DNA of 64,000 nt from Acidobacteriota bacterium (GTDB lineage: Bacteria; Acidobacteriota; Terriglobia; Terriglobales; Acidobacteriaceae), in the NCBI GenBank assembly GCA_021813745.1, contig JAKAJO010000040.1, positions 31,300 through 95,299 of the forward strand, read 5' to 3'. A program made the position numbers and the translations under genes. This document shows, piece after piece, positions 43,609-52,249 of the stretch (position 1 is the first letter of the stretch; each line of letters begins with the position of its first letter). The notes below the pieces were generated by a model. It saw nothing but the letters and a program-made list of their open reading frames with translations. It made no database searches and was not told the DNA's origin.

Positions 43609-44112
43609 ATGGGGAACGGGCAGTCGTTGCGCGAATTGGTCCACGTGATTGCAGATCCTGAACATCTGGATGCAAGTGTGGAAGAGGTTCTTCGTCTGAT
43701 GCTGGGGATTCAGAGCCAACGGATCGCGAATGAGCATCGCGGCTGTTGCAGAGCAGAACAAGAGACGGTGACGGCGGTTGTCGGATTCGGCGGGCTGCTT
43801 AGCGGGGCATGTGTCTTTCGCTCAGGGTCCCAAGCCGCAATCAAGCTGGCTTCGCACATGACGGGCATGCATTTGGCTGCATTGGATGACACGGTTAAAG
43901 ACGGGATCGGGGAGCTCTGCAATATGCTGGCGGGTGCATGGAAGGGAAAGTTCCCGGGCCTTTCGGCCAGCTGTGGCCTATCTGTCCCGGCTGTCATTAC
44001 TGGGTGTGACTACAATTTGCACGTGCAGGCTCCCGAGTTCCGACTGGAACATACCTATTCGATTGACGAGACTCAATTCACCGTGAGTATCGTCTGTGAC
44101 AACCTTCAATAG
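43609..44112 (+). CDS. CheX-like CheY-P phosphatase
   Basis: A 167-residue protein of the CheC/CheX/FliY family. The phosphatase motif D-x3-E-x2-N is present once (Asp98, Glu102, Asn105) and Pro127 follows about 21 residues later. VTAVVGFGGLLSGACVFRSG near 54 and YSIDETQFTVSIVCDNL at the end fit the CheX fold. It would dephosphorylate the CheY-like protein encoded just before it. The ATG at 43609 (GAGGGAGC upstream) is preferred to the GTG at 43591. Confidence 0.8.
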   Translation: MGNGQSLRELVHVIADPEHLDASVEEVLRLMLGIQSQRIANEHRGCCRAEQETVTAVVGFGGLLSGACVFRSGSQAAIKLASHMTGMHLAALDDTVKDGIGELCNMLAGAWKGKFPGLSASCGLSVPAVITGCDYNLHVQAPEFRLEHTYSIDETQFTVSIVCDNLQ

Positions 44113-44298
44113 GAACCGCATTCTCTCATCCGCCAGATTATCCCAGGGCCAGTTTTCCGCCCGCATCTACCTCACAATGTACTTCCGCTGCTGCCTCCAG
44201 CTCTGGCAGTTTGCAGATCTTCGTTAATATTTCTCAATCATCCGATTCTCCATTTGGCGCTTCCGCTGCAAGCATCTGCCGCAGTGGGAGGAATGAGT

Positions 44299-45036
44299 AT
44301 GGACAGTGGCTACTACGCTGCGATGACAGGCCTGAACGCACGCATGCAGGCACTGGATACGGCTGCGACGAACCTCGCCAACGTGCAAACCCCTGGATAT
44401 CGCGCAGAACGCGAATTCTTCCGCTCTGCATTTCTCGGTCAGGATATGACGGATTCGCAATTAGGCGAAGCCGTGAATCACTATGGATTGCTGGGCGGGG
44501 ATCAGCTGAGCCAGACCCAGGGCACTGCGCAAGCAACAGGCAATCCACTTGATCTGGCCATTCTTGGCCAGGGATTCTTTGCGATTCAGACCGCTCATGG
44601 ACGCCAGTTCACCCGCGACGGAAGCTTTCATCGATCCAGCCAAGGTCTTCTGGTGTCGGAGGCAGGCGAACCGGTCCTATCCGAGGCCGGTAAGCCAATA
44701 CCACTTCCTCCTGGAGCAATCTCAATCGGTGCAGACGGCCTCATTTCGGTTGCCGGCGGCGTAGTGGCGCAGGTGGGTGTCTTCACCTTTCCCAACGGCA
44801 CGCTGCTGACCGCCGAGGGCGCGAACCGCTATACCGTTCCGGAGGGAAGCAAGCCGATACCCTCAACCGATTCCACAGTCCGCCAGGGAGCACTGGAAGG
44901 TGCCAACCAGGACATGATTCAGGGAACCATGGACCTGGTCATGATGCAGCGGCAGGCCGAGATGATGCAGAAGGCATTGACGATCTTTCATACCGAGTTC
45001 AACAAGTTTGCTACCGAGGATCTGCCGCGGGTCTAA
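44299..45036 (+). CDS. flgF: Flagellar basal-body rod protein FlgF
   Basis: A 245-residue proximal rod protein. The N-terminus GYYAAMTGLNARMQALDTAA and NLANVQTPGYRAEREFF are the family motif; LDLAILGQGFFAIQTAHGRQ near 89 and the C-terminal MDLVMMQRQAEMMQKALTIF are conserved. The ATG at 44299 is chosen with GGGAGG seven bases before it. The protein is close to FlgG but has the shorter FlgF form. It begins the basal-body string after a gap of 186 bases, in which I see no strong promoter. Confidence 0.87.
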   Translation: MDSGYYAAMTGLNARMQALDTAATNLANVQTPGYRAEREFFRSAFLGQDMTDSQLGEAVNHYGLLGGDQLSQTQGTAQATGNPLDLAILGQGFFAIQTAHGRQFTRDGSFHRSSQGLLVSEAGEPVLSEAGKPIPLPPGAISIGADGLISVAGGVVAQVGVFTFPNGTLLTAEGANRYTVPEGSKPIPSTDSTVRQGALEGANQDMIQGTMDLVMMQRQAEMMQKALTIFHTEFNKFATEDLPRV

Positions 45037-45064
45037 CAACGGGTCGTAGAGAGAGAGGGAATCG

Positions 45065-45853
45065 ATGATTGAAGCGCTTTACACGGCAGCGAGTGGGATG
45101 AGCGCCCAGCAGATGAATCTGGACACCATCGCAAACAATCTGGCCAATGCTTCGACGACCGGCTTTCGCCAGTTGCGACTGCAATTTCAGGACATGATCT
45201 ATCAGAATCTCGTCACGCCGGGTGCCGCAGAGAGTCAATCCACGGTCTCGGCGGGTCTGCAGATCGGTCTTGGCACCAAGCCTGCGGCGACGGAAGTCAT
45301 CAATACACAGGGAGCTCTGAATGAGACGAACAATCCATTAGATGTTGCGATTGAGGGTGCGGGATTTTTCCAGATCCAGAGGCCCGACGGAACGATTGCC
45401 TACACGCGAGCAGGACAGTTTCACCTGAACCAGCAAGGAACGATCGTCACGACCGACGGGGATCCGCTTCTGCCCAATATCACTGTTCCACCGAACGCGA
45501 CATCAATCACGATTACACAGTATGGAGTCGTCAATGCAACGCTTCCCGGACAGCAGAACCCCTCGCAAATCGGGCAGATCCAGCTGGCCACCTTCCCGAA
45601 CCCAGGCGGCTTGCAGAGCGTTGGGTCCAATCTTCTGACGGCGACTCTCAGCTCGGGTGATCCTGTACTTGATAATCCAGGGGGTCCACAAGGGCTCGGA
45701 ACTTTGCAACAGAACTATCTGGAAAACTCCAATGTTGATGTTGTGACCGAGTTTGTGCAGATGGTGCTGGCGCAGCGCGCCTATGAATCGAATTCCAAGG
45801 TCATTCAGGCAGCAGACAACATGTATTCGCAAGTCAACAACATGACGCGATGA
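45065..45853 (+). CDS. flgG: Flagellar distal rod protein FlgG
   Basis: A 262-residue rod protein with the canonical N-terminus MIEALYTAASGMSAQQMNLD and NNLANASTTGFRQLRLQFQD, LDVAIEGAGFFQIQRPDGTI near 94, and the C-terminal VDVVTEFVQMVLAQRAYESN then VIQAADNMY. Length matches FlgG of other bacteria (260). It lies between flgF and flgA. Confidence 0.96.
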   Translation: MIEALYTAASGMSAQQMNLDTIANNLANASTTGFRQLRLQFQDMIYQNLVTPGAAESQSTVSAGLQIGLGTKPAATEVINTQGALNETNNPLDVAIEGAGFFQIQRPDGTIAYTRAGQFHLNQQGTIVTTDGDPLLPNITVPPNATSITITQYGVVNATLPGQQNPSQIGQIQLATFPNPGGLQSVGSNLLTATLSSGDPVLDNPGGPQGLGTLQQNYLENSNVDVVTEFVQMVLAQRAYESNSKVIQAADNMYSQVNNMTR

Positions 45854-45863
45854 GGAGGAATTG

Positions 45864-46391
45864 ATGTCGGAATGGGATTCAATTACCCGGAGGACTCAAC
45901 GCGTCGCGGCATGCGCCATCCTGTCCGGATGCGCGACGCTGTGTTCCGCGCAACGTTCGTTTCCTCCCGAGGTCATCTATGCGCAAGACTTGAATGGCCC
46001 GTCGCAGCGCGTTTTGCGTGAAATCGACGATTCTTCAACTGGGATGCACTGGCTTCTATTCCACAACCCAATGAATCCCAACGGTCCGGGACGTCTGCTT
46101 TCGATCGATGCAGGGGATCCGGCTTTACTACAGACGCCAGGCGCAGCATCGACGGGTGGCAATCCAGCGGCCAGTCCGTCTCAGCCGCTCGTCATTCGCG
46201 GGGGAGACACAGTGACCGTTGAAGAAACCTCCGCCTTTGTGAAATTACAGATGGAGGGTGTGGCTCTTGGTCCCGCGAAGCTTGGGAAGACGTTGCAGGT
46301 CCGCCTGACCGTCGGAAAGCACGTTGTCCCCGCAGTGGCACTCGGTCCCGGCCTTGTACGGCTGGCAATCGACAGCCCGGTACAGCCATGA
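45864..46391 (+). CDS. flgA: FlgA-like P-ring assembly chaperone
   Basis: A 175-residue exported protein whose last 70 residues match the SAF/chaperone domain of FlgA: PLVIRGGDTVTVEETSAFVK near 110 then LQVRLTVGKHVVPAVALGPG. FlgA guides FlgI into the P-ring in the periplasm. The N-terminal region is short and does not resemble the usual FlgA wedge domain. A signal sequence ends near Ala29 (CATLCSA), or a lipobox LSGC at 20-23 is possible. The ATG at 45864 has GAGG five bases upstream. The stop overlaps flgH by four bases. Confidence 0.75.
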   Translation: MSEWDSITRRTQRVAACAILSGCATLCSAQRSFPPEVIYAQDLNGPSQRVLREIDDSSTGMHWLLFHNPMNPNGPGRLLSIDAGDPALLQTPGAASTGGNPAASPSQPLVIRGGDTVTVEETSAFVKLQMEGVALGPAKLGKTLQVRLTVGKHVVPAVALGPGLVRLAIDSPVQP

Positions 46392-47116
46392 TCTGCTTTC
46401 GTGGAATCTTCTTTCTCGGAGTGGCAGGATGCCTGCTGCTTACCCAGGCACAGGCTCGTACCGGAAGGTTTGTGGGAAAAGGAAGCACCGGAAAGAACAC
46501 GCCTCCCGAAGCGGCACTTGAAAGGTATATTGCGCGAGTACGGGAGCATCACGCCGCAGAAGTGATGACGCCAGGTTCGATCTGGAATGCCGAAGGGCAA
46601 TTGGTTCGACTAGGAACGGACGTCAAAGCGGCACGGCTGCATGACGTTGTCTCGGTCGTCGTGACGGAAAATCTGGCAGCATCAACTGATGGTCAGGTGA
46701 AAAACGCTCGGGCTTCAAACGCAAGTTCGAGCCTGACTGCGCTCTTCGGCGCGCTCAAAGCGTCCAACAACTTGCAGAATCTGGTGGGGCAAAGCTCTTC
46801 ATCCGGTTTGACTGCCCAGGGACAGAGCACCACCAGCTCCAGCCTCGTGACAACGTTTGGAGCCGAGGTTGTCGATGTCCTTCCGAACGGGATGCTTGTT
46901 GTCCAGGCAACCCGGGAACTCACCTTTTCGCAACAAACTCAGCTGATCCGGCTGCGGGGATTGGTGCGACCCGAGGATGTCAGTGCGCAGAACCAGATCT
47001 TGTCTACATCCATGACCGATCTGGAATTGGAAGTGACGGGGAAGGGAATCGTCAACGATTCTACGTATCGCCAGAGTCCCGTCGTGCGTTTCTTACAAAA
47101 ACTCCTGGTGTTTTGA
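46388..47116 (+). CDS. flgH: Flagellar L-ring protein FlgH
   Basis: A 242-residue outer-membrane ring protein. The signal peptide has a lipobox GVAGC (Cys15), so it is a lipoprotein as usual. GSIWNAEGQLVRLGTDVKAA near 63, HDVVSVVVTENLAASTDGQV near 85 and AEVVDVLPNGMLVVQATREL near 159 are conserved. Presence of L- and P-rings shows a two-membrane cell envelope. Confidence 0.93.
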   Translation: MICFRGIFFLGVAGCLLLTQAQARTGRFVGKGSTGKNTPPEAALERYIARVREHHAAEVMTPGSIWNAEGQLVRLGTDVKAARLHDVVSVVVTENLAASTDGQVKNARASNASSSLTALFGALKASNNLQNLVGQSSSSGLTAQGQSTTSSSLVTTFGAEVVDVLPNGMLVVQATRELTFSQQTQLIRLRGLVRPEDVSAQNQILSTSMTDLELEVTGKGIVNDSTYRQSPVVRFLQKLLVF

Positions 47117-47139
47117 TCAGAGTGCATGGAGGAAGCACA

Positions 47140-48345
47140 ATGCCTGGGAACAAGATGATGGAACGGGAAATCCGAAGAAGATGCCTGGCGCTGGATGTCA
47201 AAATCAGATATTTTTCCGCTGCCTTGGCAATCGGCCTTTGCTGGGGAGGAAGCATCTTCCTCGCGGCGCAAGCAAGCCGCGAGGATCTGGCGTCGCAGGT
47301 TGCGCGTGTAAAAGATGTTGCAAGCATTGAAGGAATACGAGACAACCAGCTGATTGGGTACGGCATTGTTGTGGGTCTTCACGGCACTGGAGACAGCCAG
47401 CAGACAGTCTTTCCCGCGCAGACCCTGATCTCGGCCCTAGAACGCATGGGGGTGACAGTTCCACAGACCGGAGCCATGAGCGCAATGAATATGCAGGTGA
47501 AGAATATGGCGGCCGTCTTTACCGTTGCCACACTGCCCCCTTTCAGTCGTCCCGGTTACAAGTTGGATGTCACGGTCTCGTCGGCCGGCGATGCGCGATC
47601 TCTGGAAGGTGGAATCCTGCTGATGACGCCTCTCTACGGTCCGGACGGTTTGATCTACGCCCAGGCCCAAGGTGCGCTGGTGTTAGGTGGCTATATGGTT
47701 GCGGCGCAAGGAAATACCCGGCAGGTCAACCATCCCACGACGGCCCGCATTCCCAATGGCGCGATGGTGGAACGCGAGGTTCCATTTGAACTGAAGCAAA
47801 TGCGCACCATCAGCGTTCTATTGCATGACGCGGACTTCCACACGGCAGAACGCATGGCGGCGGAAATCGATCATGCGCTGGGTGCGCCGCGCGCACACAC
47901 GATTGACAGCCGCCGCGTGGAGGTCCAAACCAATTCTAACGAAGACATTCCGGCACTCCTCGACCGGATCGAGTCCACCGAAGTCCAGGTGTATCCACGC
48001 GCCCGTGTCGTGGTCGACGAGCGGACCGGAACGGTTGTCATCGGAGGCACCGTGCGCTTGCAGCCGGTCTCCATCCTGCACGGTGGTCTCTCGGTCCATG
48101 TCATCTCTGAAACGGAGGTCTCTCAACCGAACCCCATGTCGGCTGGCACAACCAAGGTCGTCCAACAGACTTCCGTGCAGGCCTTAGACAAGCCCGTGAA
48201 TCGAATCGATCTGAAAGAAGGAGCAACTGTGGAGGATCTGGTCCAGGAATTGCAGAGGATTGGTGCTGGAGCTCGCGACGTCATTTCCATTCTGCAGGCT
48301 ATGAAGGAAGCGGGTGCTCTGGAAGCGGATCTGGAGGTGCTCTAA
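47140..48345 (+). CDS. flgI: Flagellar P-ring protein FlgI
   Basis: A 401-residue periplasmic ring protein. A signal sequence lies at about 22-42; the mature start RVKDVASIEGIRDNQLIGYG near 53 is diagnostic, followed by VVGLHGTGDS, and MNMQVKNMAAVFTVATLPPF near 122. The C-terminal GARDVISILQAMKEAGALEA is typical. The ATG at 47140 has GGAGG seven bases upstream; an earlier in-frame codon at 47113 overlaps flgH. The stop shares a base with the next start (TAATG). Confidence 0.95.
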   Translation: MPGNKMMEREIRRRCLALDVKIRYFSAALAIGLCWGGSIFLAAQASREDLASQVARVKDVASIEGIRDNQLIGYGIVVGLHGTGDSQQTVFPAQTLISALERMGVTVPQTGAMSAMNMQVKNMAAVFTVATLPPFSRPGYKLDVTVSSAGDARSLEGGILLMTPLYGPDGLIYAQAQGALVLGGYMVAAQGNTRQVNHPTTARIPNGAMVEREVPFELKQMRTISVLLHDADFHTAERMAAEIDHALGAPRAHTIDSRRVEVQTNSNEDIPALLDRIESTEVQVYPRARVVVDERTGTVVIGGTVRLQPVSILHGGLSVHVISETEVSQPNPMSAGTTKVVQQTSVQALDKPVNRIDLKEGATVEDLVQELQRIGAGARDVISILQAMKEAGALEADLEVL

Positions 48346-48644
48346 TGCCTGTGCAGATCCAACATTTGACGTCAGAGGCTGGAGGATGCACCGATGTGCG
48401 AGATCGATTGGTGCGGGCCGCTCATGAATTCGAGGCTCAAATGATGAAGGAACTGCTGAAACCCCTGAGCGAATCGACGAACCTGACCGGCGAGGGAGAA
48501 GAAGGAGGCTCGATGGACGCACTCGGCACATTCGCCGCAGAGGCGCTGGGGACTGCGCTCAGCCAACGAGGTGGACTGGGAATTGCGAACAGCATCCTGC
48601 ACCATTTTTCGGATCGGAGACTCCCGGCCTGCCATTCTGAATGA
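48345..48644 (+). CDS. flgJ: FlgJ-type rod-binding protein without peptidoglycan hydrolase domain
   Basis: A 99-residue protein equal to the N-terminal rod-binding domain of FlgJ: AAHEFEAQMMKELLKPLSES near 25 and MDALGTFAAEALGTALSQRG near 57, then GIANSILHHF. It caps rod growth in the periplasm. The muramidase domain found in gamma-proteobacterial FlgJ is absent, as in many phyla. It is coupled to flgI by TAATG. Confidence 0.85.
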   Translation: MPVQIQHLTSEAGGCTDVRDRLVRAAHEFEAQMMKELLKPLSESTNLTGEGEEGGSMDALGTFAAEALGTALSQRGGLGIANSILHHFSDRRLPACHSE

Positions 48645-48679
48645 CTTGGCGCGACATCGGCGGGTCGTGCATTCGAGGC

Positions 48680-48706
48680 TAAAGTGATTGAAAGGTCTGC
48701 CGATAA
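48680..48706 (+). promoter_or_regulatory. Sigma-28 (FliA) promoter upstream of flgM
   Basis: TAAAGTGA, an 11-base spacer and GCCGATAA match the FliA consensus TAAAGTTT-N11-GCCGATAA at 14 of 16 box positions with the exact spacing. Transcription should start about 10-15 bases before the flgM ATG at 48728. It would drive flgM and probably flgK and flgL in late flagellar assembly. Confidence 0.9.
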
Positions 48707-48727
48707 GCGAAACAAGGAGTATTGCGC

Positions 48728-49036
48728 ATGGAAGTTCGCAGTGGCATGGATGATTTGAAGACAGTCCTGGGAATCACGTCCGGTCCGGCCAGTGGGTTGC
48801 GGCCAGCCAAGGCTGATTCCGAGAAGGAAGCAACGCCTCTTGCCGGCGACTTGGCGACATTCAGTCCGGCCGGTGCTGTGATGCAACAGAGCGCGGTTGC
48901 GGGTGGTGTTCGAAATGAGAAGGTTGCGAGCATTCAGGCATCTCTGGCTGCTGGCAGTTACCAGGTTTCCCCGGCTGCGGTGGCTTCGAAGGTTGTGGAG
49001 TCGATGCTTCAGGGAACGACCAGTCCAGAGGGGTAG
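48728..49036 (+). CDS. flgM: Anti-sigma-28 factor FlgM
   Basis: A 102-residue protein. The last 35 residues (VRNEKVASIQASLAAGSYQV then VASKVVESML) match the FlgM C-terminal helices that hold sigma-28 inactive until FlgM is exported through the finished hook. The N-terminal half is low-complexity as usual. The ATG at 48728 has AAGGAG nine bases upstream; a TTG at 48722 is less likely. A sigma-28 promoter lies directly before it. Confidence 0.87.
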   Translation: MEVRSGMDDLKTVLGITSGPASGLRPAKADSEKEATPLAGDLATFSPAGAVMQQSAVAGGVRNEKVASIQASLAAGSYQVSPAAVASKVVESMLQGTTSPEG

Positions 49037-49114
49037 AGCACTGCAACTCGCCGATTGCATCAGGAGACTCCTAGAGGGTTTCTCTGCCGAATTGAAAGGT
49101 GCAGAACCGAAAAC

Positions 49115-49480
49115 GTGAAGAACACTGAATTCCAAACCGTGCCGACAGCGCGACCAATGGCTCAATTCCCCCCATTACATGAGATTGTCCGCGACGCCAC
49201 CGTAGCATTAACTCGCCTTGACGCCGACCGCTTGGAGGAGTTGGTGTATTCCTGCCATATGCTCGACAGTGCACTTTCAAGGAGGGAATATCCAGTCAGT
49301 CCACTGGAATTAGAGAATGCAGTTCAAGACTTCTTAATGTTGAGCCGCGTTCTGGAAGTGACCCGATCCAATTTGCGTGTCATCCGACATCGAGTGAATC
49401 AACCATCGACCCGGCTTAGAGAATTCCGTGGCTCAACCCGCATTGGCATCGAGACGAGAGAAGTCTATGGCTACCATTAA
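49115..49480 (+). CDS. Small flagellar protein, possible FlgN-type chaperone
   Basis: A 121-residue mostly helical protein between flgM and flgK, the usual place of the FlgK/FlgL chaperone FlgN. It has HEIVRDATVALTRLDADRLE near 21 and VQDFLMLSRVLEVTRSNLRV near 72, compatible with the coiled-coil FlgN fold, but no residue match is strong enough to name it. The GTG at 49115 overlaps a TGA in another frame; an earlier TTG at 49055 is possible. The 3' end overlaps flgK by 14 bases. Confidence 0.6.
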   Translation: MKNTEFQTVPTARPMAQFPPLHEIVRDATVALTRLDADRLEELVYSCHMLDSALSRREYPVSPLELENAVQDFLMLSRVLEVTRSNLRVIRHRVNQPSTRLREFRGSTRIGIETREVYGYH

Positions 49481-50918
49481 TTCTGCACTGAACCTCATCG
49501 CTCAGGCACTGGATGCCAATCAAAGCGCACTTGGCGTCGTAGCGAACAATGTCGCGAATGCAAACACCGCCGGATATACAAGGGAGGTGCCGAACTTCGA
49601 GGAAAGCGCGCCGGTTGACATTAACGGGATCCATTACGGGACAGGTGTGACGGAGACGGGCGTGAGTTCCGTGCGGGATACAGTCCTGACAACTCGGCTT
49701 AATCAGCAGCAGCAGCTTGCTGCATCCTCAGGAGCACGTCTCGCCGCGCTGAACACCCTGCAAGCACTTTTCACGCCAGCATCGGGCTCTTCCAGTTCCA
49801 CTGCAGGGGATCTCGGCAGTGACATCACGGGATTCTTCGATTCCTTTGCTGCACTCGAAGCAAACCCGACCAATAGTGCATTACGCCAGCAAGTCCTTTC
49901 CACGGCATCCACCCTGGCGGGCGACACCTCGAATGCGGCTGCCAGTCTGAATTCCCAGCGCTCAGCGCTTGACCAGGAGGCTGCGGGCGTCACGAATCAA
50001 GTAAACGCACTGACGGCCTCGATCGCACAGCTGAACAAGCAGATTCAATCCTCGGGATCCGCAAGCAATGACGGTGCTCTGGAGGATCAACGGCAGCAGG
50101 ACATCGCACAACTCTCTCAGATTGTCGGCATCAATGAAATTGTTACGGAGGACAATGGGCTATCGATCACCACGACTTCTGGGCAGTTACTGGTGTCTGA
50201 GGGATCGAGCATCCAACTGACGACGGGCACAGTCGATGGAGTCACGCACTTTTTTGCTGAGGGGAATGATCTAACCTCAGGGCTGATGACGGGCGGCGGA
50301 TCCTTAGGGGGTTACCTTACGGCGCGTGACCAGGACATTCCGGGTGCACTTGCGTCTCTCGACGAGCTGGCCTACGGCATTTCGACGAACGTGAACCTTG
50401 CCAATAACGCAGGAACCGGTCTCAACGGGGTCGAGGGAACGGGCACCAATGCGAGCGGAGTCACCGGCAACGGAGCGACCTCACTCTATATCTTCAACCA
50501 GCCATCGCAGGTTGCCGGTGCGGCAGCGAACATGTATGTGGTGATGACCGATCCGAATCAAATTGCTGCATCAGGATTTGGAGCGGGCACTGGAGACAAT
50601 TCAAACGCGGTTTTGATGGCCAGCTTAGCCACGCAGAACATTGTGAGCGGACAGACACCGAGCAATTTCTATGCACAGTTTGTCAGCCAACTCGGATCGA
50701 CGGTCTCGCAGGTACAGACAGATCAAACGGCCCAGAATGCTTCCGTTACGCAGCTACAGAGCCAGGTTGACGCTCTATCGAGCGTTAACCTGAACGATGA
50801 AGCAGCTTCGATGCAGCAGTTTGAGCGTAGTTATCAGGCGGCATCGGAAGTTTTTACAATTCTGAATACAGTAATCTCGTCTGCTCTCAATCTTGGAGTG
50901 CAGACAGCGGTTGCCTAA
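49467..50918 (+). CDS. flgK: Flagellar hook-associated protein FlgK
   Basis: A 483-residue hook-filament junction protein. The N-terminus INSALNLIAQALDANQSALG and NNVANANTAGYTREVPNFEE are canonical. The middle contains SQRSALDQEAAGVTNQVNAL near 152 and the C-terminus NLNDEAASMQQFERSYQAAS then ILNTVISSALNLG is the conserved D0 helix. The ATG at 49467 (MATINSALN) is chosen; the frame opens earlier. It follows the putative chaperone and is likely FliA-dependent. Confidence 0.95.
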   Translation: MATINSALNLIAQALDANQSALGVVANNVANANTAGYTREVPNFEESAPVDINGIHYGTGVTETGVSSVRDTVLTTRLNQQQQLAASSGARLAALNTLQALFTPASGSSSSTAGDLGSDITGFFDSFAALEANPTNSALRQQVLSTASTLAGDTSNAAASLNSQRSALDQEAAGVTNQVNALTASIAQLNKQIQSSGSASNDGALEDQRQQDIAQLSQIVGINEIVTEDNGLSITTTSGQLLVSEGSSIQLTTGTVDGVTHFFAEGNDLTSGLMTGGGSLGGYLTARDQDIPGALASLDELAYGISTNVNLANNAGTGLNGVEGTGTNASGVTGNGATSLYIFNQPSQVAGAAANMYVVMTDPNQIAASGFGAGTGDNSNAVLMASLATQNIVSGQTPSNFYAQFVSQLGSTVSQVQTDQTAQNASVTQLQSQVDALSSVNLNDEAASMQQFERSYQAASEVFTILNTVISSALNLGVQTAVA

Positions 50919-50983
50919 GCAGCACGCTAGCGTCCGAAGCGGTGCCGAAGCACGCCTACGTTGTCCTGGCGGGAGGGTAAGAG

Positions 50984-51883
50984 ATGCGGGTCAATCCATT
51001 TTTTGTTTCTAATCTGGCTACTGCTCTGAACCAGACTCAAGCAACTCAGGAACAGCTGAGTTCCGAGCTTTCCAGTGGCGTGCGCGTGACCTCGCTGAGC
51101 CAAGACCCAATTGCGGCTGGAGAGAACGTTCTGCTTTTGAACCAGATGCAGCGAGATGATTCCTTCACTCAGAGTTCAAGTCTCGTGCAGGGGCTGCTTC
51201 AAGTCGCTGACTCAGCACTTGGAAGCGTCGTCACGCAATTGACCCAGGCGGTCAGCCTGGCCACCGGGGCCAACAACGGCATCTTAAATGCCGATCAACA
51301 GAAAGCAATCTCCAATCAACTCGCAGGGATTCGTGACGAAGTCACATCCCTCGCGAATACAAGCTATCAGGGGCTTTACATCTTTGGCGGAACGCAAACG
51401 TCGATTGCACCGTTTGTCACCTCAACGACCAGTTCGCCTGCAACAACCACCTACCAGGGAGATTCCGGAATCAATGTCTTGCAGACGCCGAATGGTCAAA
51501 CCATTCAACTTAACTTGCCGGGGGACCAAATCTTCACGAGCCAGGGTACTAATAATGTCTTTGCTGCCCTGAACAACCTCATCGCCGACTATGCGAATGG
51601 CGCAAGCATTCAAACGTCCGTGACGGACACAGAGGCTTTAAGCGCTTCCCTTAATTTCGTCTCACAACAGCGTGTAACTCTTGATAACTCTTTGACTCGA
51701 CTGACCGCTTCTACAGATGCGGTAAACGCCGAGCAGACTCAGCTCACTTCGACCCAGACGACCCTCATGCAGGCTGATCTTGCCCAGGTGGCCACGCAGC
51801 TCTCTCTTTCTCAGTCCCAGCAAACAGCTCTGGAAGACCTGATTTCACAGCTAGGATCCGGAAGCCTTTTCCAGAAGCTTTAG
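50984..51883 (+). CDS. flgL: Flagellar hook-associated protein FlgL
   Basis: A 299-residue protein of the flagellin/HAP3 family. Conserved N-terminal ALNQTQATQEQLSSELSSGV near 15-34 and LSQDPIAAGENVLLLNQMQR, then GLYIFGGTQT near 127, and the C-terminal helix LAQVATQLSLSQSQQTALED near 264. The ATG has GGGAGGG nine bases upstream. It ends the flagellar cluster in this window; fliC, csrA and fliW do not follow. Confidence 0.94.
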   Translation: MRVNPFFVSNLATALNQTQATQEQLSSELSSGVRVTSLSQDPIAAGENVLLLNQMQRDDSFTQSSSLVQGLLQVADSALGSVVTQLTQAVSLATGANNGILNADQQKAISNQLAGIRDEVTSLANTSYQGLYIFGGTQTSIAPFVTSTTSSPATTTYQGDSGINVLQTPNGQTIQLNLPGDQIFTSQGTNNVFAALNNLIADYANGASIQTSVTDTEALSASLNFVSQQRVTLDNSLTRLTASTDAVNAEQTQLTSTQTTLMQADLAQVATQLSLSQSQQTALEDLISQLGSGSLFQKL

Positions 51884-52024
51884 CACTTCTTGTTCACTTC
51901 CACTTGAAGGCTGACATTGACTTCATCCTGTGACCATCATCATGACCGCGGTACGAGGCTTCTGTGATGCATCGCCGAGTGGCCGTATCCAAGAGGTCGC
52001 TATACTCTTGTCAGAGGATGTTTG

Positions 52025-52249
52025 ATGCTGGAGCCTCTTCGTTTTCTCTGGAATGCGACCCGCGGACATCGACTTGCACCTTGGCGAAGCGAATATATTC
52101 GCTGGCGGATCGAAACCTATTCCGGCAAGCGCGCCGACACCCTGCGCGTGGCAGATGTTCTCAGCTTTGTCTGGTCTGCGCGTTGGGAGTTGCTCAGCTT
52201 TCTGTTCTGGACCGGGACACTTAAACAGGAGGCGCGCAGGCGCGGATGA
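52025..52249 (+). CDS. Small hypothetical protein, coupled to the VWFA-related gene
   Basis: A 74-residue basic protein rich in tryptophan, arginine and leucine (APWRSEYIRWRIETYSG near 18-34). It has no signal peptide or clear membrane segment. AGAGG lies seven bases before the ATG, and the stop overlaps the next start (ATGA), so it is co-translated with the VWFA protein. I do not recognise a named family; a lineage-specific partner is the simplest reading. Confidence 0.72.
   Translation: MLEPLRFLWNATRGHRLAPWRSEYIRWRIETYSGKRADTLRVADVLSFVWSARWELLSFLFWTGTLKQEARRRG

Noticed and set aside
51884..52024. TATACT near 52003 as a promoter for the small protein gene
   Set aside because: No -35 box at 16-18 bases, and the start site would lie almost on the ribosome binding site.
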